Shown here in pieces: positions 1-7,330 of a stretch of 44,841 nucleotides of DNA. How positions within the stretch are numbered: the first letter of the stretch is position 1; every line of letters begins with the position of its first letter. Location: positions 1 to 44,841 of the forward strand of contig JAAVYD010000040.1 of NCBI GenBank assembly GCA_022790955.1. Direction: 5' to 3'. A program made the translations under genes and the position numbers. This DNA is from Bacillota bacterium (lineage in GTDB: Bacteria > Bacillota > Clostridia > Peptostreptococcales > Anaerovoracaceae). Below the pieces are notes generated by a model. It saw only the letters and a program-made list of their open reading frames with translations, was not told the DNA's origin and made no database searches.

Positions 1-73
1 GGTCGAACCGGTACGATCGATAAGGATCGCAGGATTTTAAGTCCTGTGCGTCTGCCAATTCCGCCACCCCGGC
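1..73 (-). tRNA. tRNA-Leu (anticodon TAA), cut by the window edge
   Basis: Read on the minus strand, the 5' acceptor strand GCCGGGG lies at 67-73. The D arm follows, then an anticodon stem CAGGA/TCCTG around a loop with anticodon TAA, then a long variable arm typical of class II tRNAs, and the start of the T arm with GGTTCGA. The 3' part of the T arm and the acceptor strand lie outside the window. It follows tRNA-Asn by four bases, so the two are probably cotranscribed. Confidence 0.95.
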
Positions 74-77
74 GAAT

Positions 78-152
78 TGGCTCCAAGGGTGGGGCTCGAA
101 CCCACAGCCTATCGGTTAACAGCCGAGTGCTCCACCATTGAGCTACCTTGGA
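78..152 (-). tRNA. tRNA-Asn (anticodon GTT)
   Basis: The acceptor strands TCCAAGG (5') and CCTTGGA (3') pair perfectly. The anticodon loop carries GTT, the T loop reads GTTCGAG, and the terminal CCA is encoded (78-80). It is the first tRNA of a minus-strand pair with tRNA-Leu and is served by the promoter at 215-243. Confidence 0.96.
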
Positions 153-214
153 ATACCTTAAACGTTTGTCAGTGTTTTGTTTTTTTATTTCTTAACTGCC
201 TGACAACATAATTA

Positions 215-243
215 ATTATAGGGCATATATGCCTTTTTGTCAA
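215..243 (-). promoter_or_regulatory. Near-consensus promoter of the tRNA-Asn/tRNA-Leu unit
   Basis: On the minus strand, TTGACA (238-243) is followed after exactly 17 bases by TATAAT (215-220). Both hexamers match the vegetative sigma consensus. The spacer contains the palindrome GGCATATATGCC. The expected start site is about 55 bases upstream of tRNA-Asn. Confidence 0.9.
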
Positions 244-575
244 CACTTATTTAAAACTTTTTTCTATTTTTTTATCAATGCCGTAAACCTGCTTATATCA
301 ACGGTTTCAGCCATTCATAATAATTAGATTCATGGATTTTTTATAAAAACTTTTCAAAAATCTCCGCGATCCGGCTTTTTATTTTTCATATTTATTGCCA
401 TTCATAATAAAAATAATAACAAAAAATTTTGCCGGTATAAATTTTAAACGCTATATCCTCAAGATTTTATAAAAACCTATCTGCAGTCTATTAAAATTTT
501 TGCAGGACATTTTATTATGATAGCATTATTCCGCCTTGTAATTCATAATAAATTGTATTTTTTCTGCTATGCAAT
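244..575. other. AT-rich intergenic stretch, no gene seen
   Basis: This is the space between the tRNA promoter and the end of the DUF554 gene. It is AT-rich. The short motif ATTCATAATAA occurs three times (around 312, 400 and 541). I see no reading frame with coding character and no clear terminator. Confidence 0.5.
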
Positions 576-1253
576 TTATATAAAAGCTAAGATAATAAAC
601 CAGATCACAGGTATTAATAACGAAGGCAGCATATTCAAAGTTTTCAAATCTTTAATTTTAAGTATGGATATCCCTGAACTCGCTATAAGAAATCCCCCTA
701 CTATGGAAACTTCCGTCATCAGTTCCGGTATCATAAAATCTCCCAAAAAACACGTTGCCAAATATATAGAACCCTGCCATAGAAAAAGCACTATTGCCGC
801 CAGGATCATTCCTATGCCGTATGTTGATGCCAATACCATAGACGTGACCAGATCAAGCGTTGCGTTAGTAAAAAGATATGTATTGTCGTCGTAAAGGGCG
901 CTCTGCACCGGTCCAAGTATAGACAGAGTGCCTATGCAGTACAGAAGTATACCTGTGGACAACCCTTCACCCAGCCTGCTTGCCGAATATCTGCCTGTAA
1001 GCCGCTGAAAAGCGCCGTCCAGATCAAGAATAGTACCAAGCAGACTGCCTGCAGCCAGGCTGACTATAAAAAGCACCGGATATCTACTGTCCGGCATATT
1101 TCCTACTATCGCGTTTATACCCAGCCCGGCAGCAGCAAGTCCCATCGCGTTAAATAACGTATCCTGATACTTTTCCTTAATGCCTTTCTTTAAAATGCTG
1201 CCCGCTATACTTCCTATAATAATAGCTCCTGTATTTACTATTGTTCCTATCAA
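576..1253 (-). CDS. DUF554 family membrane protein (YdfK-like)
   Basis: A 225-residue, very hydrophobic protein with about six predicted membrane segments, many of them glycine and alanine rich. Its N-terminal MIGTIVNTGAIIIGS and the GIKEKYQDTL region match the DUF554 family, whose biochemical role is not established. The start is a TTG codon at 1251-1253 that overlaps the stop of the TPR gene (TTGA), so translational coupling is likely. The family's usual N-terminus begins exactly here, which supports the TTG. It is the last gene of a four-gene minus-strand run. Confidence 0.85.
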   Translation of the reverse strand: MIGTIVNTGAIIIGSIAGSILKKGIKEKYQDTLFNAMGLAAAGLGINAIVGNMPDSRYPVLFIVSLAAGSLLGTILDLDGAFQRLTGRYSASRLGEGLSTGILLYCIGTLSILGPVQSALYDDNTYLFTNATLDLVTSMVLASTYGIGMILAAIVLFLWQGSIYLATCFLGDFMIPELMTEVSIVGGFLIASSGISILKIKDLKTLNMLPSLLIPVIWFIILAFI

Positions 1254-2233
1254 ATGTTTTCCCCCGGATCGCTGCGGCTTCTGATTATTTCTAATTTTCT
1301 CGTGTATTTTTCTGCATTTACTTCATCGCCAAGAGCATTATTTACCATTATAAGCTCGGCCATTATCTCCGGACTCGACGGATTGCCGTCTAATGCTTTT
1401 TTCAGCATTTCGAGCGCTTCATCGCTCCTGCCGACCCGACTGTATCCTACTCCCAGGTAATAAGGCAGCGGCCACCATTCCATCATGGAGGTTGACTTGT
1501 ATTCTTCCAAAATAGCAAGACCTTCCTCCCAATCTCCGCCTATTACCATCTTATAGCCCTTTTCTATATGAACAGGCTCTTTGATATCGTCAAGACGCTG
1601 TTCGATTTCTGCACGCTCTTCACTCGGTCCGCTCAGCTCCATGTAATGCAGCCATTCACGCTGAGCTTCCTCGTATTTTCCCGCGTTAATGTAAGCAAAT
1701 CCCATGTAATAATAGACCATAGGAATCTCCGGAGCAAGCTCTTTAAGTTTAATAAGAGATTCAAAAACTTCTGTTTTAAAATCCGCCGTATACTCGTTAT
1801 TCATGCTCTGACTGTAAAGATTCCTGCATACGAGCATATAATTATAAAGAGCGTCTATATTATTCGGATCTATAACGAGCGCCGCTCTGAGCGTAATGCA
1901 CGCTTCCTCAAGATTTCCATTATTGGCAAGTCCAAGACCAACAGCCACGATAGCTTTATTTATATCGCTGTTCACATAGTTCAAAAAATTCACATACTGA
2001 GGCACAAATTTAAACGACGGATTTATACCGATTATATTTATCATACCGAGTGTAAAATTTTTAAACTCGATACCGTTGTTAGCCGCCAGATTTCCGATCT
2101 GCTCTTTTTTTACAGGCATGGGAACATTCCTCATAAAATCCAGGCGTTCCCGTTTAACATATTCCGGCATGAGCTCAAGAAATACGTATTCGTCAAGATA
2201 TTTTACAAAATATTTATCTAATCGTCCGTTCAT
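1250..2233 (-). CDS. Tetratricopeptide (TPR) repeat protein
   Basis: A 327-residue soluble protein without signal peptide or membrane segment. Helical TPR-type repeats are visible at about residues 95-130 (GLANNGNLEEACITLRAALV), 170-205 (MGFAYINAGKYEEA) and 255-290 (YYLGVGYSRVGRSDEALEML). These repeats usually bind partner proteins, and no enzymatic motif is seen. I chose the ATG at 2231-2233 because it overlaps the stop of the upstream radical SAM gene (ATGA) and follows a GGATGG ribosome site; an in-frame codon four residues upstream is less likely. The partner or pathway is unknown, but the coupling suggests work with the radical SAM protein. Confidence 0.75.
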   Translation of the reverse strand: MNGRLDKYFVKYLDEYVFLELMPEYVKRERLDFMRNVPMPVKKEQIGNLAANNGIEFKNFTLGMINIIGINPSFKFVPQYVNFLNYVNSDINKAIVAVGLGLANNGNLEEACITLRAALVIDPNNIDALYNYMLVCRNLYSQSMNNEYTADFKTEVFESLIKLKELAPEIPMVYYYMGFAYINAGKYEEAQREWLHYMELSGPSEERAEIEQRLDDIKEPVHIEKGYKMVIGGDWEEGLAILEEYKSTSMMEWWPLPYYLGVGYSRVGRSDEALEMLKKALDGNPSSPEIMAELIMVNNALGDEVNAEKYTRKLEIIRSRSDPGENI

Positions 2234-3756
2234 ATGATATCCCATCCTTTCTTTATAAATTTTTTGACTGCGTCAAAATTCAGTGTTTTATCCATATCCT
2301 CTTTCAAACGCATTTTAACATCTTCTCCGCCCGCAAACTTAAAGAATATCCTGTAAAGATCCTCTTTTTTATGGGAACGATTCTGAAATCCGTTATCATA
2401 AAAAAAATCCGCCAGACTTTCAAATACATCGAATGGCTCAGGCAGCTCTCCTGCGTTCACCGTTTTCTTAGTTTTAAATACGTATTCTAATGTTTGGGAA
2501 AATCCGCCCCGATTGTACCACAGGTCGAACACGTTTTCTATCATTTTGAGCCTTACCAACTCCCTCGCGGAAATAAAATCGTTAGAAATCACCTCATAAG
2601 GCGGCGTACTGCGAAATACATATCCGTATTTGCCGGCTTCTTTTCTTATGGGAGAACCCTTGAGCATTTTTAAGAAACCGAGCTGCAGGGCGTCCGGTCT
2701 TAATGCGAACACATCGTTAAAGGAATCTCGAAACATCTCGTAGCTCTCGCCTGGCAGCCCCGCTATCAGGTCAAGATGAACGTGGATATTCCCAATCTGT
2801 ATTATCTTACGAATATGTTCCGCCATAGCGCTGAAATCTCCGCTCCTGCCGCACGCCTCAAGTACTCCGCTGTTTGCAGACTGCACTCCTATCTCGAACT
2901 GGAATAAATTTTTTCTTGCGCTTTTCAGCAGGGTTATCAGTTCGTCGTCTATAAGATCGCCGCAAAGCTCGAAATGGAAATTTGTTACGCCGTTATCCCT
3001 CTCTATAAGAAATGCTATCACTTCCGCGCATCTTTTTTTGTCGTAATTAAAAGTCCTGTCTATGAATTTTACCTGTTTCGGACTTTTTTCTATAAAATAC
3101 AAAAGCTCGCGCTTCACCCTATCTATCGGCAATGGACGCACGCCTCTCATCACGGAAGAAAGACAATACGAGCAGGAAAACGGACAACCTCTCGACGATT
3201 CGTAATATAAAACTTTATCCCTCTCGATCTCGCTGTTTTCGTAGGGAAATGGCGCATCAGAAAACGGACGCGCCTCTGCAGGCGGGTTTACTTTCACACT
3301 ACCCGCCGCGCGATACGATATTCCCGGAATATCCGCAAACAAATCTGCAATTTCCCGATGTGCCGTCTTCTCCACGGCATCTAAAAGTTTCGGCAGCACG
3401 GCTTCGCCCTCGCCGGAAATAACATAATCTATAAACGGATTTTCCTCCATAAGCCTGCCGCTGTCGAAGCTGACTTCAGGTCCTCCAAGGATAATCCTTA
3501 TCTCCGGCTTAGCCGCCTTTAGCTGCCCGGCTATTCTCAGCGTCTTTTCGATATTCCAGATATAACAGGAAAACGCTGCCATGTCGCATTCAGAACGTAT
3601 TAGCTCCACAAATACCATTTCATCGGTATTATTAATGGTAAATTCCCTTATCTGCATATTTTCTCTCTGTTTCTCACTGCAGGCATTATACAGATAACGA
3701 ATTGCCAGATTTGAATGGACGTACTTTGAATTAAGCGTCGTCAGCAAAATATTCAT
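2230..3756 (-). CDS. B12-binding domain / radical SAM protein, DUF4080 type
   Basis: A 508-residue protein. Residues 1-125 resemble the cobalamin-binding fold found upstream of many radical SAM cores, with ILGGPE near residue 90. The radical SAM core has the cluster motif C191-x3-C195-x2-C198, which holds a 4Fe-4S cluster for S-adenosylmethionine cleavage. The C-terminal part (KKGWDII end) fits the DUF4080 family. The substrate is unknown; B12 radical SAM enzymes commonly do methylations or ring rearrangements. It lies 12 bases after a second radical SAM gene, and its stop overlaps the TPR gene. Confidence 0.85.
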   Translation of the reverse strand: MNILLTTLNSKYVHSNLAIRYLYNACSEKQRENMQIREFTINNTDEMVFVELIRSECDMAAFSCYIWNIEKTLRIAGQLKAAKPEIRIILGGPEVSFDSGRLMEENPFIDYVISGEGEAVLPKLLDAVEKTAHREIADLFADIPGISYRAAGSVKVNPPAEARPFSDAPFPYENSEIERDKVLYYESSRGCPFSCSYCLSSVMRGVRPLPIDRVKRELLYFIEKSPKQVKFIDRTFNYDKKRCAEVIAFLIERDNGVTNFHFELCGDLIDDELITLLKSARKNLFQFEIGVQSANSGVLEACGRSGDFSAMAEHIRKIIQIGNIHVHLDLIAGLPGESYEMFRDSFNDVFALRPDALQLGFLKMLKGSPIRKEAGKYGYVFRSTPPYEVISNDFISARELVRLKMIENVFDLWYNRGGFSQTLEYVFKTKKTVNAGELPEPFDVFESLADFFYDNGFQNRSHKKEDLYRIFFKFAGGEDVKMRLKEDMDKTLNFDAVKKFIKKGWDII

Positions 3757-3768
3757 GGATAACTTCCT

Positions 3769-4641
3769 TTATAACATTCTGAAACGTTCGTCTTTCCACA
3801 TCTCGCTGTGCTTCTGAGCTACCCGCAGGCTTTCTATCATTCTTTCCCTGTCGTCCGGCAGATCTCCTTTCAGAGAAACATAATTTGAAGCGTGGTTGCT
3901 CCTGAACACGCATTTCTTCTTTACATTAATATTTTCCAGCATGAGTTCCGCTTCTTTAAGAACCTCCTCCGGAGTCAGAAGCTCAAATTCGCCCCTCGTC
4001 ATCTGATCGTGCAGCGGAGTTCCCGGCACCACCATCAGCGTAAGAAAACTCGCATAAGTCGGTTCCATTTCGGAAATTATAGTGCCCGTATCTATTGCGT
4101 TTTCGCGCCACATCTCCCGTCCGCCGATTCCGGACAGGAAAGTCAGCGAAGTAGGGATTCCGAGATTCTCTGATTTCCTTACGGCTGCTATCATTTCTTC
4201 TCTGGTTTCGCCCTTATTTATGCGCTTTAATATCTCCGGATTGCCCGATTCAACGCCCATATATAAAATACCCATGCCGTGAGCTTTAAGTTCCAGAAGC
4301 TCCTCGTCAGTTTTTCTCAGGATATCCTTGGCTCTGCCGTATATCCCGACTCTCTCGCACTCAGGAAACAAATCTTCTATCTTCATTAATATTTCGAGCA
4401 GATATGAATTTTTGCATACGAGCGCATCGCCGTCAGCCAAAAATATCTTCTCTATTCGTTTATAATATTTACGCGCCATTTCAAGATCCTCAAAAACCTC
4501 CTCAATCTTTCTGATCCTGAATTTTTTCGCTTTAAACGAACTGCAGAAAGTACACTTATTGTGCGCACAGCCTATTGTAACCTGCAAAATATAACTGTAC
4601 GCCTCGCTTGGCGGTCTGTATATATCGCCTTCGTATCTCAT
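3769..4641 (-). CDS. Radical SAM protein with a C-x4-C-x2-C cluster motif
   Basis: A 290-residue protein. The cluster motif lies near the N-terminus at C25-x4-C30-x2-C33 (GCAHNKCTFC). This is one residue longer than the classic C-x3-C-x2-C but is known in a subfamily of elongator/coproporphyrinogen-oxidase-like radical SAM proteins. GVESGNPEILKRINKGET is the typical mid-barrel segment. The function is unassigned. I chose the ATG at 4641 with GAGAGGT upstream; the frame can extend to a TTG at 4656, which has no better ribosome site. The gene begins a run with the second radical SAM, TPR and DUF554 genes. Confidence 0.85.
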   Translation of the reverse strand: MRYEGDIYRPPSEAYSYILQVTIGCAHNKCTFCSSFKAKKFRIRKIEEVFEDLEMARKYYKRIEKIFLADGDALVCKNSYLLEILMKIEDLFPECERVGIYGRAKDILRKTDEELLELKAHGMGILYMGVESGNPEILKRINKGETREEMIAAVRKSENLGIPTSLTFLSGIGGREMWRENAIDTGTIISEMEPTYASFLTLMVVPGTPLHDQMTRGEFELLTPEEVLKEAELMLENINVKKKCVFRSNHASNYVSLKGDLPDDRERMIESLRVAQKHSEMWKDERFRML

Positions 4642-4800
4642 ATTTACCTCTCTCAATCAGCAGAACAGCTCTGCCGCTCTGTTTTCAAAGAAAATAACAT
4701 TAATATATAAATTCCTGCGTTTTAAATTTAATATTTCCGTACGCTCCTAAACAAACGCGTCCGCCGGGCATCTGAAAATATTAATTTAAACTACAAACGC

Positions 4801-4824
4801 TTTACTGCTTTACTGCTTTACTCC
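4801..4824. repeat. Short tandem repeat, unit TTTACTGC
   Basis: Almost three direct copies of an eight-base unit lie in the spacer between argS and the radical SAM gene. It is probably a slippage product. No function is seen. Confidence 0.5.
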
Positions 4825-4877
4825 GTATATTATAATACCATAAGCAAACTAATCTTTACAATATAAAACAATGCGCT

Positions 4878-6596
4878 TTACATTCTTTCCGGAGCGGACA
4901 TGCCGAGAAGCGTCAGCCCGTTTTTTATAGTCTGCTGAGCAGCGTAAACAAGTGACAGTTTAGCCGATTTTTCCGCTTCATTGTCAACCAGGATATGCTC
5001 GTCGTGATAAAATTTATTGAAAAACTGAGCTATATCTATTATATGTCTTGTAACAATGGAAGGTTCATATTTATCGGCAGCTTCTATCACCACCTGCGGG
5101 AACCTGGCTATAGACTTTACAAGCTCGTAAGCAGAATCTCCCGACACAAAGCTCATATCCGACTTTACTTTACCGGAGATGACAGCCTCCGCGCTTTCGC
5201 CCGCGTTTCTTAAAACGCTTACCGCGCGGGCATGGGTGTACTGCACATAAGGACCTGTTTCACCTTCAAAGTTAAGCACTTTGTTCCATGAAAAAGTATA
5301 ATCCTTTATCCTGTTGTTTGAAAGCTCCTGGAAAATAACGGCGCCTATTCCCACGTCTTTAGCTGTCTGCTCGATATCCTCCGTTGCTACGTTCTTTTCC
5401 TTTATAACTTCCTTTGTCTTTTCCACCGCGCTGTTTAAAACGTCTATCAAAAATACGACCTTGCCTTTTCTCGTGGACATAGTGCCGTCCTCAAGGCTCA
5501 CCATTCCGAACGGAACGTGAACGCACTGATCCGCCCAGTCGAATCCCATAAGCTCGATTATCCTAAACCACTGCTGGAAATGCAGATTCTGCTGAGAAGC
5601 CACCACATAAATATTCTTATCGAAATTGTAATGTTCTTTTCTGTAAACGGCTGCCGCGATATCCCTCGTGATATAAAGAGTCGAACCGTCTTTCTTCTTA
5701 ATAAGAGCGGGCGTCATGCCGTATTCCTCAAGATCCACGATCCTTGCGCCTTCGGATTCCTTGAGGATGCCCTTTTCTTCCATCATGTCGACTATGCGGT
5801 CCATCTTATCCGAATAAAAACTCTCGCCTGCGTATGAGTCGAATTCCACGCCCAGCATATCGTAAACGTACGTAAATTCTTTAAGGCTCTCGTCCCTGAA
5901 CCACTGCCACAGCTCGGTTTCTTCTTTTTCGCCTTTTTCAAGACGGGTAAAAGTAGCCCGCGCTTCGTCCTCCAAAGACGGATCTTTGTCCGCTTCATCA
6001 TGAAACTGAACGTAATATTTAAGCAGAGTCTTGATCGGTTCTTTTTCTACTTCTTCTTTATTTCCCCATCTTTTATAAGCGACTATCATTTTACCGAACT
6101 GAGTGCCGTAATCTCCCAGATGATTTATCCTTACTGTATCGTAGCCGAGAGCGTTATATATTTTATAAATGGAATTTCCTATAACCGTACTTCTGATATG
6201 CCCGATATGAAACGGTTTCGCTATATTAGGCGACGAATATTCCACAATGACTTTTTTGCCGTTTCCTATATCGCTGCTGCCGTATTCTTCGGCTTTTTGT
6301 ACAACCTCGCTTATCACATCCGCAGCAACTTCGGCGCGGTTCATAAAGAAATTAACATAAGCGTTTACGTTTTTCACCTCTGAAAAAACATCGCTGCCCG
6401 ACAGCTTTTCCGTAATATCAGCGGCGATCATCTGCGGCGCTTTTCTCATAGTTTTCGCCAGCTTAAAGCACGGAAAAGCAAAATCTCCCATACTGCTTTC
6501 AGGCGGTACTTCTATCATATTTTCTATTTCTTCTGCGCTCAAGCCCTCAACAGTTCCTGCAAGAAGCTCTGCCAGTATTTTTTTCTGATCCTTCAT
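4878..6596 (-). CDS. argS: Arginyl-tRNA synthetase
   Basis: Charges tRNA-Arg with arginine in the cytosol. The 572-residue protein has the class I signature motif as HIGH at 130-133 (within SSPNIAKPFHIGH), the KMSKS-equivalent MSTRKG at 373-378, an N-terminal additional domain (residues 1-110), and the C-terminal helical anticodon-binding DALR domain ending in GLSAPERM. This is the normal length for the short ArgS type. The start at 6596 has GGAGAG nine bases upstream. It probably has its own promoter in the 190-base spacer, which also carries palindromes (see 6663-6698). Confidence 0.97.
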   Translation of the reverse strand: MKDQKKILAELLAGTVEGLSAEEIENMIEVPPESSMGDFAFPCFKLAKTMRKAPQMIAADITEKLSGSDVFSEVKNVNAYVNFFMNRAEVAADVISEVVQKAEEYGSSDIGNGKKVIVEYSSPNIAKPFHIGHIRSTVIGNSIYKIYNALGYDTVRINHLGDYGTQFGKMIVAYKRWGNKEEVEKEPIKTLLKYYVQFHDEADKDPSLEDEARATFTRLEKGEKEETELWQWFRDESLKEFTYVYDMLGVEFDSYAGESFYSDKMDRIVDMMEEKGILKESEGARIVDLEEYGMTPALIKKKDGSTLYITRDIAAAVYRKEHYNFDKNIYVVASQQNLHFQQWFRIIELMGFDWADQCVHVPFGMVSLEDGTMSTRKGKVVFLIDVLNSAVEKTKEVIKEKNVATEDIEQTAKDVGIGAVIFQELSNNRIKDYTFSWNKVLNFEGETGPYVQYTHARAVSVLRNAGESAEAVISGKVKSDMSFVSGDSAYELVKSIARFPQVVIEAADKYEPSIVTRHIIDIAQFFNKFYHDEHILVDNEAEKSAKLSLVYAAQQTIKNGLTLLGMSAPERM

Positions 6597-6662
6597 CTTA
6601 TAACTCTCCGTTTTTATATTTATATAAATTCTACTGCTTTTTTAATCTAAACAATATAATCA

Positions 6663-6698
6663 AACAGCTGTTCAGTCTGTTCAAATAATAGAACAGAC
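6663..6698. promoter_or_regulatory. Overlapping palindromes upstream of argS
   Basis: GTCTGTTC (6675-6682) and GAACAGAC (6691-6698) form a perfect inverted repeat around eight bases. The 10-base palindrome AACAGCTGTT (6663-6672) lies next to it. The repeated half-site is TGTTC/GAACA. No T-run follows, so this is not a terminator, and an operator is more likely. GAACAGCTGTTT differs by one base from the Gram-positive LexA-box pattern GAAC-N4-GTTC, but the regulator is unknown. Confidence 0.45.
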
Positions 6699-6785
6699 AT
6701 ATACATTTCCGTTAAATATTAATATTAATCAGCTTTGACAATCACATTAATATATTTCCCTGAAAACGAATTTTTCATAAAAATT

Positions 6786-7226
6786 TTATTTGTGAAAAAT
6801 TTCATGTTTATTTATTACCCTTATGCCGGACTTCTTAAAAAGCCGCGCCGCAATTCCGTCGCCCTCGACGAGCCTGCCGGAAAAATCACCGTCGTACACC
6901 TGTCCGCATCCGCAGGAAGGGCTTCTTTCCTGAAATACAGCGGCTTCTATCGGCTCGCCTGCGCGCTGCGCTTCCGCAAGCGCCGTTTCGAGAGCTTTTT
7001 TTGCTCCGGATTCAAATTCGGCCGTAACGTCGCGGTCTTCACGATTAATAACTCTGCTCCCTTTGATCTCCGCAGGAACCCGGGGAACGGGAAGTCCGCC
7101 CATTACCTCCGGGCAGACCGCAATATAATTCTTATCCGCAAGAAAATCTATAACTTCTTCGGACTTATTATCTCCGCCGTTATATTTACATTGTATACCG
7201 ATAAGGCATGAACTTACAACATACAT
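6786..7226 (-). CDS. DUF523 / TudS-type thiouracil desulfidase family protein
   Basis: A 146-residue cytosolic protein. The conserved family cysteines are visible in SSCLIG near residue 7, CKYNGG at 13, CPEVMGG near 38 and RSPSCGCG near 105. DUF523 includes TudS, a 4Fe-4S enzyme that removes sulfur from thiouracil. Other members are uncharacterised, so the assignment here is by family only. The start ATG at 7226 follows AGAGGA. It stands between argS and mutS2 in the same direction. Confidence 0.85.
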   Translation of the reverse strand: MYVVSSCLIGIQCKYNGGDNKSEEVIDFLADKNYIAVCPEVMGGLPVPRVPAEIKGSRVINREDRDVTAEFESGAKKALETALAEAQRAGEPIEAAVFQERSPSCGCGQVYDGDFSGRLVEGDGIAARLFKKSGIRVINKHEIFHK

Positions 7227-7330
7227 ATTTTTATCCTCTGTCTTTTAGATGTGACTGCACCGGATTCCTGCGAAAATATTCAGAAACTTATAGATTTTCC
7301 TGTATCAATTTCATTCAGTGAATCGTTCGC

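Noticed and set aside
1568..2221. Long plus-strand frames opposite the TPR, murG, argS and other genes
   Set aside because: They are antisense to well-supported genes, have no domain similarity I recognise and lack ribosome sites.
6675..6698. Terminator behind the DUF523 gene
   Set aside because: The hairpin is not followed by a T-run on either strand.
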